From Nitrospirota bacterium (GTDB lineage Bacteria; Nitrospirota; UBA9217), in NCBI GenBank assembly GCA_023229435.1, contig JALNZF010000020.1:1-58079 (forward strand): a DNA stretch of 58,079 nucleotides. Reading direction: 5' to 3'. Below the pieces are notes generated by a model. That model was given only the letters and a program-made list of their open reading frames with translations. It made no database searches and had not been told where the DNA came from. Positions 1 to 7,533 of this stretch are shown piece after piece. The translations under genes and the position numbers were made by a program. The first letter of the stretch is position 1, and each line of letters starts with the position of its first letter.

Positions 1-135
1 GTCGAGTCCGGTTTTTCTTAGCCGGTTTGCCAGCGCATTTTCATACACCTTTTCGAGATGCCCATGTCCATGATAAACATGAATGGCATAGCCCGTTTCT
101 CGTACAACGTCGCACAGTTCGCTTATCTCAATCAT
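1..135 (-). CDS. GxxExxY protein, N-terminal part (runs off window)
   Basis: The reverse strand from 135 down to the window edge is open for 45 codons and encodes the start of a GxxExxY-family protein. The family signature G-H-L-E-K-V-Y is visible at about residues 26-32, followed by an E-N-A-L stretch usual in this family. The ATG at 135 is preferred over the one at 141, because GGGAG lies 7 bases before it. GxxExxY proteins have a predicted PD-(D/E)XK nuclease-like fold and no firmly established role. The C-terminal part is outside the window. Confidence 0.8.
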   Translation of the reverse strand, partial: MIEISELCDVVRETGYAIHVYHGHGHLEKVYENALANRLRKTGLD

Positions 136-185
136 ATTCATGCTCCCTGGATTAATTCGGCAGACCTTAGGCTTTCAGAGATCCC

Positions 186-345
186 AATCTTGAGAAGTAC
201 CCTTCTTTGCTTTCCTTTGTGTTCTCTGCGTTCTTTCGCGGCCAACAGATTTTGACCTGAGTAGATACGAACTGTGAGCCTGGAACGGCTCGACTGAGAG
301 CGTTCGACTGAGCTCACACCGAAGTCTCGTCGACGTCTTTGAACC
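186..345. repeat. dispersed intergenic repeats (CTTTGTG/GCGTTCTTT type, GACCTGAGTAG, TTCGACTGAG type)
   Basis: This stretch has no gene. It carries a tract rich in CTTTGTGTTCTCTGCGTTCTTT (186-242), then GACCTGAGTAG (254-264), then a small hairpin built of CTCGACTGAG and GTTCGACTGAG with flanking GTGAGC/GCTCAC (271-315). The first two elements recur together near 7232-7390, and GACCTGAGTAG also ends the inverted-repeat element at 1456-1637. They look like mobile intergenic repeats of this genome. Confidence 0.55.
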
Positions 346-358
346 ATCTTTTCTCTTA

Positions 359-1039
359 CTATCTGAAAAATCCCCGGTAAAACTTCATGGCGCGCTCACG
401 GTAGGCATGGAAAATCTTTTCCGATTCCGCGGTAATGGAAGCAAAATCGAACCCCGGTTCCTGTGCCATCCAGTCCAGAACAATGGCGGGTGTCACCTCA
501 ATATGGAACTGGAGCGCATACACCCTGTCTGTATGCCGGAACGCCTGGTTCGGAAAAAGGTCGGACGACGCCAGCCACGCGGTATTGAGCGGCAGATCAA
601 AGGTGTCCCCGTGCCACTGGAACACCTGGGCCGTGTTCTTGTCGGGAAGCGCAAGCTCGGATATGAGGGGATCGCTCATGCCGTCGGGAGTCAGCGCCAC
701 TTCAAGCCATCCGATCTCTTTCTTCTGACCGGGATAGACCTTTGCTCCCAGCACATGGGCCACCATTTGCGCGCCCAGACATACGCCGAGCACGTGCTTT
801 TTTGCCTTGATCGCCGCCTTGATCAGCCGCGCTTCATTGACGAGGTACGAATACCGGTTCATCTCGTACACCGCCATGGGGCCGCCCATGATGATGAGGT
901 GGGTAAAGGAGCCTTGAGCAGGCATGGTATCTCCGATGCTCAGATCGCAAATGGTATAGGGGATCTTTTCGGCAACGAGATAGTCAGCGATCGTGCCCGG
1001 ACCCTCGGTGAAAACATTTTTTATAATGAGAACGTGCAT
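359..1039 (-). CDS. type 1 glutamine amidotransferase (GMP-synthase-like GATase domain)
   Basis: A stand-alone class I glutamine amidotransferase of 226 residues. The nucleophile elbow G-V-C-L-G-A-Q and the catalytic L-Q-F-H-I-E-V segment (His and Glu of the triad) are both present. The fold is complete, with an N-terminal I-I-M-G-G-P segment. The start at 1039 (protein begins MHVLIIKN) is chosen over an upstream ATG at 1072 because GGAGAGG lies directly before it. Relatives are annotated as GMP-synthase-like amidotransferases; some act as glutamine hydrolases on unknown acceptors or on gamma-glutamyl amine conjugates. No synthetase partner is encoded next door, so the substrate is unknown. 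Confidence 0.85.
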   Translation of the reverse strand: MHVLIIKNVFTEGPGTIADYLVAEKIPYTICDLSIGDTMPAQGSFTHLIIMGGPMAVYEMNRYSYLVNEARLIKAAIKAKKHVLGVCLGAQMVAHVLGAKVYPGQKKEIGWLEVALTPDGMSDPLISELALPDKNTAQVFQWHGDTFDLPLNTAWLASSDLFPNQAFRHTDRVYALQFHIEVTPAIVLDWMAQEPGFDFASITAESEKIFHAYRERAMKFYRGFFR

Positions 1040-1075
1040 CAGAATCCTCTCCATGAAAAAACACGGGGCCAACTA

Positions 1076-1166
1076 TCGTCATTCCCGAAAGTTTAATCGG
1101 GAATCCGGTTTTGTTTTAAACAGCTAAGCCGAACACCATATCCCCGATAATTTTGTTCGGGGATGA
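1076..1166. repeat. intergenic palindromes of the TCATTCCCG...CGGGAAT and CCCCGA...TCGGGG types
   Basis: Two short imperfect palindromes lie side by side: GTCATTCCCGAAAGTTTAATCGGGAATCCG (about 1078-1107) and ATCCCCGATAATTTTGTTCGGGGATGACAGG (about 1139-1168). Both belong to the family found again at 5635-5705 and, in coding frame, at 4105-4133. Confidence 0.6.
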
Positions 1167-1224
1167 CAGGTTTTTTTCACGAACGCCTGAGCATGCACTT
1201 GTTTCGTCACTCCATGGTAAAAAA

Positions 1225-1398
1225 TTATGCTGCCAGCTCCTTCGTAAAAAACACAAACGCCATCGCCGGTCTTTTGGACGAGACTGAAGCGACGAACTGG
1301 ATACTCTCGAAGACATACCCCTTTGTTGTCCACTCGTTCAGGATCCGTTCGATCTCTTCGTCAGTCACCGTACACGTTTCAACGACCTTGTAATTCAT
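1225..1398 (-). CDS. small DUF4177-like protein
   Basis: A 57-residue protein beginning MNYKVVETC and ending in a V-F-F-T-K stretch, the usual shape of DUF4177-type proteins (beta strand, helix, G-Y/W turn, two strands). The function is unknown. The open frame extends to 1824, but the upstream part overlaps the muramidase gene and has no protein-like character. The start is fixed by a strong promoter: TATAAT ends 6 bases before this ATG. No Shine-Dalgarno is seen, so translation may be from a leaderless transcript. The 185 bases downstream hold only palindromic repeats. Confidence 0.65.
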   Translation of the reverse strand: MNYKVVETCTVTDEEIERILNEWTTKGYVFESIQFVASVSSKRPAMAFVFFTKELAA

Positions 1399-1404
1399 GA
1401 CTGC

Positions 1405-1433
1405 ATTATAAAGAAGACCGATTTGTTTTTCAA
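1405..1433 (-). promoter_or_regulatory. sigma-70-type promoter for the DUF4177-like gene
   Basis: Reading the minus strand: TTGAAA (1433-1428), a 17-base spacer, then a perfect TATAAT (1410-1405), then six bases, then ATG at 1398. The expected transcription start falls on or next to the A of the start codon. Confidence 0.7.
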
Positions 1434-1455
1434 CAAGTATCAAGGACAGCGAATA

Positions 1456-1637
1456 ACTACTCAGGTCGGTTGCGGAGCGTAGGAGCAATAAGAGCGCGCC
1501 TGCCCAAGCGGACTGCGGGCCTCCGGAAAATTCAGGCGGCGCGGGCGAAGCGGAAGCGCCGCGAAAGCTATATATGCAGGGAATAACTATCATCCCGGCG
1601 CTCCTTGCGACGAAGCGAAGTAACTGACCTGAGTAGT
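1456..1637. repeat. 182-bp element with 16-bp terminal inverted repeats
   Basis: ACTACTCAGGTCGGTT (1456-1471) and AACTGACCTGAGTAGT (1622-1637) are inverted copies with one mismatch. They enclose a GC-rich, non-coding interior with further internal symmetry. No transposase frame is present. The outer motif GACCTGAGTAG recurs at 254-264 and 7373-7383. It has the form of a small non-autonomous (MITE-like) element; no target duplication could be assigned with confidence. Confidence 0.55.
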
Positions 1638-1660
1638 CACGAAAGCGAATAAATTTCCTG

Positions 1661-1689
1661 TTGCTATTCATCCGCAGAGTCAATATAAT
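1661..1689 (+). promoter_or_regulatory. sigma-70-type promoter for the NamZ-like gene
   Basis: TTGCTA (1661-1666), 17-base spacer, TATAAT (1684-1689), then CTGCCC and the ATG at 1696. The predicted start of transcription coincides with the start codon, and no ribosome-binding site is seen, so the message may be leaderless. Confidence 0.6.
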
Positions 1690-1695
1690 CTGCCC

Positions 1696-2886
1696 ATGCT
1701 GAAGCGGAAAAAAGGTACGCTTACCGGCCTCGATCTCATCGACAAGCGCTGGCCCGGGGAACTCAAGGGCGCCCGCGTGGGCCTCGTGGTGCATCCCGCC
1801 TCGGTAAACAGCAGGCTGGAACACGCCATCGCCGTCTGCATGAGCTCAAAAAAGTTCAAGCTCGCCGCCCTCTTCGGACCACAGCACGGCATCCTCGGCC
1901 AGACGCAGGACAACATGGTCGAGTGGGAAGGGACCCGCGACCCTGCAACGGGTTTGCCGGTCTACAGCCTTTATGGGAAAGCCCGCAAACCCCGGCCCGA
2001 GATGCTCGCCGCCATCGACGCGCTTGTGATCGACCTGCAGGACGTGGGCAGCCGCTACTACACCTTCATCTGGACGCTGGAACTCTGCATGCAGGCCTGC
2101 CGCGAGGCGGGCAAAACGATCGTCGTGCTCGACCGCCCGAACCCACTTGCCGGCCATCTCACCGAAGGGCCGGCGCTCGACCCCGGGTACGCCTCGTTCG
2201 TGGGGCTGAGGCCCTTGCCGGTGCGGCATGGTATGACCATCGGCGAGATCAGCGCATACCTTCATGAGACCTTCCATCCCGGGCTCGATCATCACATCGT
2301 CCCGATGCAGGGATGGAAACGGAAGCTGTGGTTCGATCAGACGCGCCTGCCCTGGGTCATGCCTTCTCCCAATATGCCGACACTGGATACCGCGCTCGTC
2401 TATCCGGGCATGTGCCTGCTCGAGGCCACGAACATCTCGGAGGGCCGCGGAACCACACGGCCGTTCGAGCTCTTCGGCGCGCCGTTTATCCATCCGGAAA
2501 CCATCGTGAGTGTGCTCAAAAAATTTAAACTGCCCGGCGTGCTGTTCCGGCCGCTCTCGTTCCAGCCCACGTTCCAGAAACACGCGGGCCTGCTCTGCAA
2601 CGGCGCACAGATACATGTTACTGACCGCGAGCGGTTCAAGCCGTTCAAGACCGGCGTGGCAATCCTGAAGGCAATCCACACCACCTACCCGCGCGACTTT
2701 ACGTGGAACCAGCCGCCTTACGAGTACGAGGAGGTCAACCTTCCGATCGATATCCTTGCCGGGTCCGACCGTATGCGAAAGGACATCGAGTCGGGGAAAG
2801 ACCTTGATGAGATGGAGAAGTGGTGGAAAGAAGAAACAAGGGCGTTTGAGAAGACAAGAAAGAAGTACTTGATCTATAAAAACTGA
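1696..2886 (+). CDS. namZ: DUF1343 family exo-beta-N-acetylmuramidase (NamZ-like)
   Basis: A 396-residue DUF1343 protein, full family length. Landmarks are L-K-G-A-R-V-G-L near residue 23, the F-G-P-Q-H-G-I motif, D-P-A-T-G-L-P-V-Y-S-L-Y-G-K, and the D-L-Q-D-V-G-S-R-Y-Y-T-F block. Characterised members (NamZ of Bacillus subtilis) cleave MurNAc from the non-reducing end of peptidoglycan fragments. Many members have PEHG where this one has PQHG, so it may belong to a separate subgroup. No clear signal peptide is seen, which is odd for a wall hydrolase and points to a cytoplasmic or unconventional location. The next gene, a MurU-AmgK fusion, would use the released MurNAc, which supports the call. 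Confidence 0.8.
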   Translation: MLKRKKGTLTGLDLIDKRWPGELKGARVGLVVHPASVNSRLEHAIAVCMSSKKFKLAALFGPQHGILGQTQDNMVEWEGTRDPATGLPVYSLYGKARKPRPEMLAAIDALVIDLQDVGSRYYTFIWTLELCMQACREAGKTIVVLDRPNPLAGHLTEGPALDPGYASFVGLRPLPVRHGMTIGEISAYLHETFHPGLDHHIVPMQGWKRKLWFDQTRLPWVMPSPNMPTLDTALVYPGMCLLEATNISEGRGTTRPFELFGAPFIHPETIVSVLKKFKLPGVLFRPLSFQPTFQKHAGLLCNGAQIHVTDRERFKPFKTGVAILKAIHTTYPRDFTWNQPPYEYEEVNLPIDILAGSDRMRKDIESGKDLDEMEKWWKEETRAFEKTRKKYLIYKN

Positions 2887-3050
2887 TCTGGTTCAAAGTT
2901 CCAGGTTCACGGTTCAAGGTTTGTGTACCGTGAATCAGATTAGACCTCTCACATAACAAGCACAGGTCCGCGAGACAAATTAACTCGGCACTCGGTTAAG
3001 CAGCGTTTTAAAACCGTGAACTTTGAACCGTGAACCTGATAACCCGAGTA
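2887..3050. repeat. inverted GTTCAAAGTTC/GTTCACGGTTC repeat
   Basis: GGTTCAAAGTTCCAGGTTCACGG (from about 2889) is answered by CCGTGAACTTTGAACCGTGAACC (about 3015-3037) in inverted orientation. A related tract lies at 20641-20720. It sits between two genes of one putative transcription unit and may form a long hairpin in the message. Confidence 0.55.
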
Positions 3051-3060
3051 GTTCTTATAT

Positions 3061-5082
3061 ATGCCCAAATTCCCCGTCAACATCTTTCTCCCCGCGGCCG
3101 GACTCGGCGAGCGGCTCAGGCCGATCACGAACCACCTGCCCAAACCGCTGCTGCCGGTCCTCGGGAAACCGTTGATCGAGATCATCCTCGAACGGATCGC
3201 CGCTGTGTGCGACAAGGGGATCGGCATCAACCTCCATTACAAGCCCGGGCTGCTGCGCGACTGGGCACGGGCGTCCCGCTATGCCGACCGCATCCGGTTC
3301 TTTCCTGAAGACCCGATCCTCGGCACCGGAGGCGCGCTCAAGAACGCCGAAGCGTTCCTGTCAACCGGCCACTTCCTGGTGCACAACGCGGACATTCTTC
3401 TGGATATCGACTTTGAACGACTGATCGACACCCACCTCGCTTCAGGAAATATCGCCACGCTCGTGACGCATAACCATCCGAAATATAGTAACGTGGTGGT
3501 TGATGAAAATAATCTTCTGGTCAACGTGGAAAATCCCGGGGACTCCCGGCCGGACCCGGACACCATCGCGAAAAAAGTCGCCTACACCGGCATCGCCGTC
3601 TATTCTCCGAAAATATTAACATTCCTGCCGCCGGGCATCTCCCACATGACCGTGGCCTGGATCGCGGCGGCGAAGGCCGGACGTCGTGTTCAGACGCACG
3701 ACGTCACGGGCGCTTATTGGAACGACATCGGCACTCCAGCCTCGTATGTGGCGAGCGTGTTCGACGCCTTGCGGGACAACGGCGAGAACGTCTCTGTGTC
3801 CCCGACCGCTAAATGCGGGAGGATCGGCATTGACGGCTATATCGTGCTGGAATCGGGAAGCGAGGTCCGTGATGGAGCGCGGCTCAGGAACTGCGTGGTC
3901 ATGCCCGGCGCGCGGGTCACCGGAAAACACGAGAATTGCATCATCGGTCCGGATTATGCCGTCGATCTTACGGAAACCGAGATGCAGCCATCGATCCACG
4001 CGCGGGAGCAGAAGACGGTCGCGCTTAACGATCCGCTGTTTGCCCGGTATTTTGGGATACAACCCATTCTTAACAATGCGACCTCTGCTCCTCACCCCGG
4101 ACAAAGCCTGTCCCCGAAAGCCTTTATCGGGGAAACTCCGAACTCCCTGTCGGACGCGATCCTGATCGGCCTCGGCGGATCGGACAGACGCTACTTCCGC
4201 GTGCGGAATAACGGGAAGACAGCGGTGCTCATGGAGTGCAAACCCGACGACCCGGATTACGAACGCCACCTCATTTATACCCGTTTCTTCGAGGCCCACT
4301 CAGTCCCCGTGCCAAGCCTCATTGCAGAAGATGATACCGACAAGTGCGCCCTCTTCGAGGACCTCGGCGACACCAGTCTCTACTCCTATCTGAAACTCCC
4401 GCATGACGACGCGCATATCGAGGATATCTATCGCAGTGTGCTCGATATCCTGGTCGCGCTCCACAGCCGGGCTACCGCGCATGTCCATGAATGCCCGCAG
4501 CTCCGGGACCGGATCTTTGACTATGAATATCTGCGATGGGAAACAAACTACTTTCTCGATCAATTCGTCAGGGGACTCCGCAAAACGGCGTTGAACGATA
4601 AGCCTGCTTTAGCGGAGGACTTCCATCGCCTTGCACAGAAGGTGGATGCCGGTCCCAGGGTCGTGATCCACCGCGACTTCCAGTGCCAGAACATCATGAT
4701 CACGCCCGGCAATATTCCGCGGGTCATCGATTTTCAAGGCGCGAGAATGGCCCCTGCCGCGTACGATGTCGCCTCGATCCTCTGGGACCCCTACCACCGG
4801 CTCGATGATGGTGTTCGTGAACGATTGGTCGATCATTACGCGGGCGAGATGAAACGGAATTCAGCGGGCTTTCATGAGGCGTTGTTCAGAGAGAGCATCA
4901 TCCCCTGTCGTCTTCAGCGCCACATGCAGGCGCTCGGCGCATACGGTTTTCTGTCCGTCGTGAAAGGGAAAAAATATTTCCTCAAGCACATCCCCGAGGC
5001 GCTCAGACTGCTGAAGGAAGAGAGCGAAGCAACGAAAAACGACTATCCGGAACTCTACAGGCTGGTGAACAATCTGTTTTAG
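3061..5082 (+). CDS. fused MurNAc-1-phosphate uridylyltransferase (MurU) and MurNAc/GlcNAc anomeric kinase (AmgK)
   Basis: A 673-residue two-domain protein. Residues 1 to about 240 form a nucleotidyltransferase (G14-L-G-E-R-L-R-P-I-T and K28-P29), followed by hexapeptide-like turns to about 315. Residues about 365-673 form an aminoglycoside-phosphotransferase-type kinase with H537-R-D539 and N544 in the catalytic loop and D557-F-Q, the DFQ form known from AmgK. In the known pathway, AmgK makes MurNAc-1-phosphate and MurU makes UDP-MurNAc, bypassing fosfomycin-sensitive de novo synthesis. Fusion would couple both steps. The linker (about 341-361) is encoded by a genome-typical palindromic repeat. 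The gene follows the NamZ-like gene on the same strand. The alternative, a generic sugar nucleotidyltransferase-kinase, is less likely given this neighbour. Confidence 0.78.
   Translation: MPKFPVNIFLPAAGLGERLRPITNHLPKPLLPVLGKPLIEIILERIAAVCDKGIGINLHYKPGLLRDWARASRYADRIRFFPEDPILGTGGALKNAEAFLSTGHFLVHNADILLDIDFERLIDTHLASGNIATLVTHNHPKYSNVVVDENNLLVNVENPGDSRPDPDTIAKKVAYTGIAVYSPKILTFLPPGISHMTVAWIAAAKAGRRVQTHDVTGAYWNDIGTPASYVASVFDALRDNGENVSVSPTAKCGRIGIDGYIVLESGSEVRDGARLRNCVVMPGARVTGKHENCIIGPDYAVDLTETEMQPSIHAREQKTVALNDPLFARYFGIQPILNNATSAPHPGQSLSPKAFIGETPNSLSDAILIGLGGSDRRYFRVRNNGKTAVLMECKPDDPDYERHLIYTRFFEAHSVPVPSLIAEDDTDKCALFEDLGDTSLYSYLKLPHDDAHIEDIYRSVLDILVALHSRATAHVHECPQLRDRIFDYEYLRWETNYFLDQFVRGLRKTALNDKPALAEDFHRLAQKVDAGPRVVIHRDFQCQNIMITPGNIPRVIDFQGARMAPAAYDVASILWDPYHRLDDGVRERLVDHYAGEMKRNSAGFHEALFRESIIPCRLQRHMQALGAYGFLSVVKGKKYFLKHIPEALRLLKEESEATKNDYPELYRLVNNLF
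4081..4142. repeat. palindromic repeat in coding frame inside the MurU-AmgK linker
   Basis: GTCCCCGAAAGCCTTTATCGGGGA (about 4110-4133) is an inverted repeat of the same type as the intergenic CCCCGA/TCGGGG palindromes near 1140. It is read through without a stop as about 20 linker residues. Confidence 0.55.
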
Positions 5083-5109
5083 ATAAACGGTCTGTTGTCC
5101 ACAGAGTAT

Positions 5110-5245
5110 TTCGATCATATGGTCATTCTGAGCACAGCGAAGAATCTCGTTTTTGAACATCTCCGGATAAACTCTGCAAAGAATCCTACCTTCCCACTCT
5201 AATGAGAGACCCTTCGCTTCGCTCAGGGTGACAAAAAAAGATTAG
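5110..5245. repeat. intergenic repeat (GTCATTCTGAG...CTCAGGGTGAC type)
   Basis: GTCATTCTGAGCACAGCGAAGAATC at about 5121-5145 faces TTCGCTTCGCTCAGGGTGAC at about 5213-5232. This is an inverted-repeat element of a type common in bacterial intergenic DNA. It lies between convergent genes and may act as a transcription barrier. Confidence 0.5.
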
Positions 5246-5261
5246 ACAACAGCCCGGAATC

Positions 5262-5498
5262 TTACAACGCGCCTTTTGCCTTCAATGCCTTTTCGACCGC
5301 CGCGATCTGCTCGTTATGCAGTTTGCAGTCCTCTTCGTATTCAGCCGCCATGTTCTGGGCCTTTTCAGCGCCGATATGCACCGAGGTCTTGACGAAGGTG
5401 AAGGAATGCAGGTCCTCAATGTCGCAGAGACTTTCCTTCAGCCGTTTAAGCTCCGCCTTGAGTTCATCGATTGACATGTCTTCCAATTGTTTACCCAT
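5262..5498 (-). CDS. small coiled-coil protein of unknown function
   Basis: A 78-residue, charged, almost entirely helical protein. The start MGKQLEDMS at 5498 is chosen because GAGG lies 9 bases before it; a longer reading from 5522 has no such site. The N-terminal part (S-I-D-E-L-K-A-E-L-K-R-L-K) has heptad spacing expected of a coiled coil. No enzyme motif and no family recognised. It is monocistronic, between repeat-rich spacers. Confidence 0.6.
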   Translation of the reverse strand: MGKQLEDMSIDELKAELKRLKESLCDIEDLHSFTFVKTSVHIGAEKAQNMAAEYEEDCKLHNEQIAAVEKALKAKGAL

Positions 5499-5634
5499 TG
5501 TTTTCAACCTCGTTTCCCACAAAGAGAGGACGACACAACGTTAACAGCCGAGACCTTCACTCCCTGGCGGCATCGCGGTGGATGCGCGAATTTACGTTCA
5601 CAGGCTTTTGAAAAACTATTTTAGACCCATACAC

Positions 5635-5706
5635 CGTCATTCCCGCGTAAGCGGGAATCCAGAATTTTCAGATTGCTACGGGATGCCCGTTTTCACGGGC
5701 ATGACG
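5635..5706. repeat. TCATTCCCGCGTAAGCGGGAATCC palindrome pair
   Basis: GTCATTCCCGCGTAAGCGGGAATCC (about 5637-5661) is a near-perfect hairpin, followed by GGGATGCCCGTTTTCACGGGCATGAC (about 5681-5706), which partly mirrors it. It is located just beyond the 3' end of the nucleotidyltransferase gene, where it could form an mRNA-terminal structure. Confidence 0.65.
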
Positions 5707-5731
5707 AATTAATCCGTCATCACAGACCTTT

Positions 5732-7156
5732 TCAACGATCTGTTACACTTTCAAGATACTCCAGCGCCTCCCGCCGGTCCTTAATCGCACCCTCAGCCTG
5801 GCGCTCTTTGATCTCTTCAAGTATAACACGGAATTTCGGCCCCGGCGTTAGACCTCGATCGATGAGGTCCTGCCCGGTCACGAGCGGCTTCGCCTCGACC
5901 TTCAGGAACTTCGTATAATAATATTCCAGCACCGTTGCCATGGGTTTTATGGTGTCCGTGAACTGTTCCTTCGGCATGATCTCGCGGGTCGCGCGCGCGT
6001 CCGCCTGCGCAAGGATCAGGCTTTCCGGAAGGGCGTCACCGATGTCGCGACAATAGCGGTACATGGCGTTCTTGCTCGGCCCGCCGGGCGTGGAAAGATT
6101 GAACAGCCGCATGTGCTGCCGGATGACGCGGGTGACCGCTTTCTCCGTATTGTTCGAAAGTTTGAACCGCCGGCAAATGGACACTGCCTTTTCAGCGCCG
6201 AGATTGTCATGTCCATGGAAACGAACATGTCCATCGACGTTGCTGAACGTTTCGGGCTTCGCGTTGTCGTGGATCAGGCAGGCAAATCGGAGCGCCGCCT
6301 TTCTCGGCACGAGATGCTCAAGGCGCTCCTCAAGATGCGCGAGTATCGTATTGCCGTGATCCGGCGATAGCGTCGGCAGATCGTCAAGCACGTTGTCTAT
6401 ATATCCGGCCGTCTTGATCGAATGGGTCAGGACATCGTGGACGTGATACCTCCCCGGCGTGAACGCGCGGAGAGGTTCAAGCTCGGGGAAAAGCGGCGAC
6501 AGAAGGCCGAGCGAATCCATAAGCATGAGGTGCTTCTCGGCATTTCGCTCGGAGAGGATCAGGAATAGCTCGTCCCGCACGCGCTCGGGCGAGGGCCTGG
6601 CAATGAGCTTTGCATACTGCCGGATCTGATCAACAGTCCCTTCTTCGATCGTAAATCCAAGCGTGGCCGAAAATCTTATTGCGCGGAGAAGCCGGAGCGG
6701 GTCTTCATCCAGCACACCCGGCCTCGTTACCCGGATGAGCCTGTTCCTGATGTCTTCCCGGCCCTGCAACGGGTCGATCAATCCATCGAGAGACGTATCG
6801 GCGATGAAAGCCTTCAGGTCAAGCGCCATCGCGTTCATGGTAAAGTCCCGGCGTTCAAGATCGGCGGTGAGATCCGGTCCTTCGAAGTTCGTAAAATCAA
6901 ACTGAATGATATCAGCATCAGTTTGTTTTACGATACGGGTGATCTTACGCTCTTCATCGAGAAAGAAAAAACTTCCGCCTATGGCGGCGGCGAACGTGCG
7001 TGCCACGTCCTCCGAGCCGGAGGCCATCAGGAGGTCAATGTCCCTGATGTCCTGCCTGCCGATCAGCAGGTCACGAACTGATCCGCCGACGAGGTAGATG
7101 GTGTGCGGAGTCAGGGAGGGAAGTGCGGAAAGATATGTCCCGAAAGGAGAATTCAT
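5732..7156 (-). CDS. CCA tRNA nucleotidyltransferase / poly(A) polymerase family protein with HD domain
   Basis: A 474-residue class II nucleotidyltransferase. The N-terminal catalytic head shows L-V-G-G-S-V-R-D and the metal-binding D-I-D-L pair, then the neck R-R-D-F-T-M-N-A and the R-L-L-R-A-I-R-F helix. A C-terminal HD-type domain follows (L-I-H-D-N-A-K-P and F-H-G-H-D). Members either add CCA to tRNA 3' ends or poly(A) to RNA; sequence alone does not separate the two here. The HD domain usually gives phosphohydrolase activity. It is transcribed alone on the minus strand. No clear Shine-Dalgarno precedes the ATG. Confidence 0.88.
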   Translation of the reverse strand: MNSPFGTYLSALPSLTPHTIYLVGGSVRDLLIGRQDIRDIDLLMASGSEDVARTFAAAIGGSFFFLDEERKITRIVKQTDADIIQFDFTNFEGPDLTADLERRDFTMNAMALDLKAFIADTSLDGLIDPLQGREDIRNRLIRVTRPGVLDEDPLRLLRAIRFSATLGFTIEEGTVDQIRQYAKLIARPSPERVRDELFLILSERNAEKHLMLMDSLGLLSPLFPELEPLRAFTPGRYHVHDVLTHSIKTAGYIDNVLDDLPTLSPDHGNTILAHLEERLEHLVPRKAALRFACLIHDNAKPETFSNVDGHVRFHGHDNLGAEKAVSICRRFKLSNNTEKAVTRVIRQHMRLFNLSTPGGPSKNAMYRYCRDIGDALPESLILAQADARATREIMPKEQFTDTIKPMATVLEYYYTKFLKVEAKPLVTGQDLIDRGLTPGPKFRVILEEIKERQAEGAIKDRREALEYLESVTDR

Positions 7157-7533
7157 GGCTGATGATAATTATGCAAATTAAATTTTATTCAAACAGAGAA
7201 GAGCTTGAAAGTAGTTTTAAAATCTAAATATTCAGGTTGGCCGCAAAAGAACGCAAAGATCTCAAAGAAAAGCTGACATCATGTAGTTCAGTTTTTAAAT
7301 CTCTCTGCGTTCCTTGAGTGTTTCTCTAAGTGGCCGGTTCATTTTTTAGGCCATTCGCGGCTAATAGATTTTGACCTGAGTAGATAAGAAAGCTTCTGGA
7401 AATCTGTTCTGGTTTTCGCTTTCCTCTGTGCCTTATGTGACTTTTGCCTGCGCCCAGCGCTTACGAGTGGAATCGCGAGTGCAGGGTGTGGCTAAACAGT
7501 TTTCCGGCTTGCCCGGGTTAGGATTATAGCTGC
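7157..7533. repeat. gene-free spacer filled with dispersed repeats
   Basis: The stretch has no coding signal. It holds GGCCGCAAAAGAACGCAAAGATCTCAAAG (about 7239-7267), a partly inverted CTCTGCGTTCCTTGAGTGTTTCTC (about 7302-7325), and GATTTTGACCTGAGTAGATA (7367-7386). The last is nearly identical to 248-267. These are copies of the same repeat families as at 186-345. Confidence 0.5.

Noticed and set aside
407..1096. Long plus-strand frame opposite the amidotransferase
   Set aside because: It mirrors a clear enzyme gene, has no ribosome-binding site and no domain.
1225..1824. Extended 199-residue form of the DUF4177-like protein
   Set aside because: The extra N-terminal part overlaps the NamZ-like gene on the other strand and has no protein character; the promoter lies inside it.
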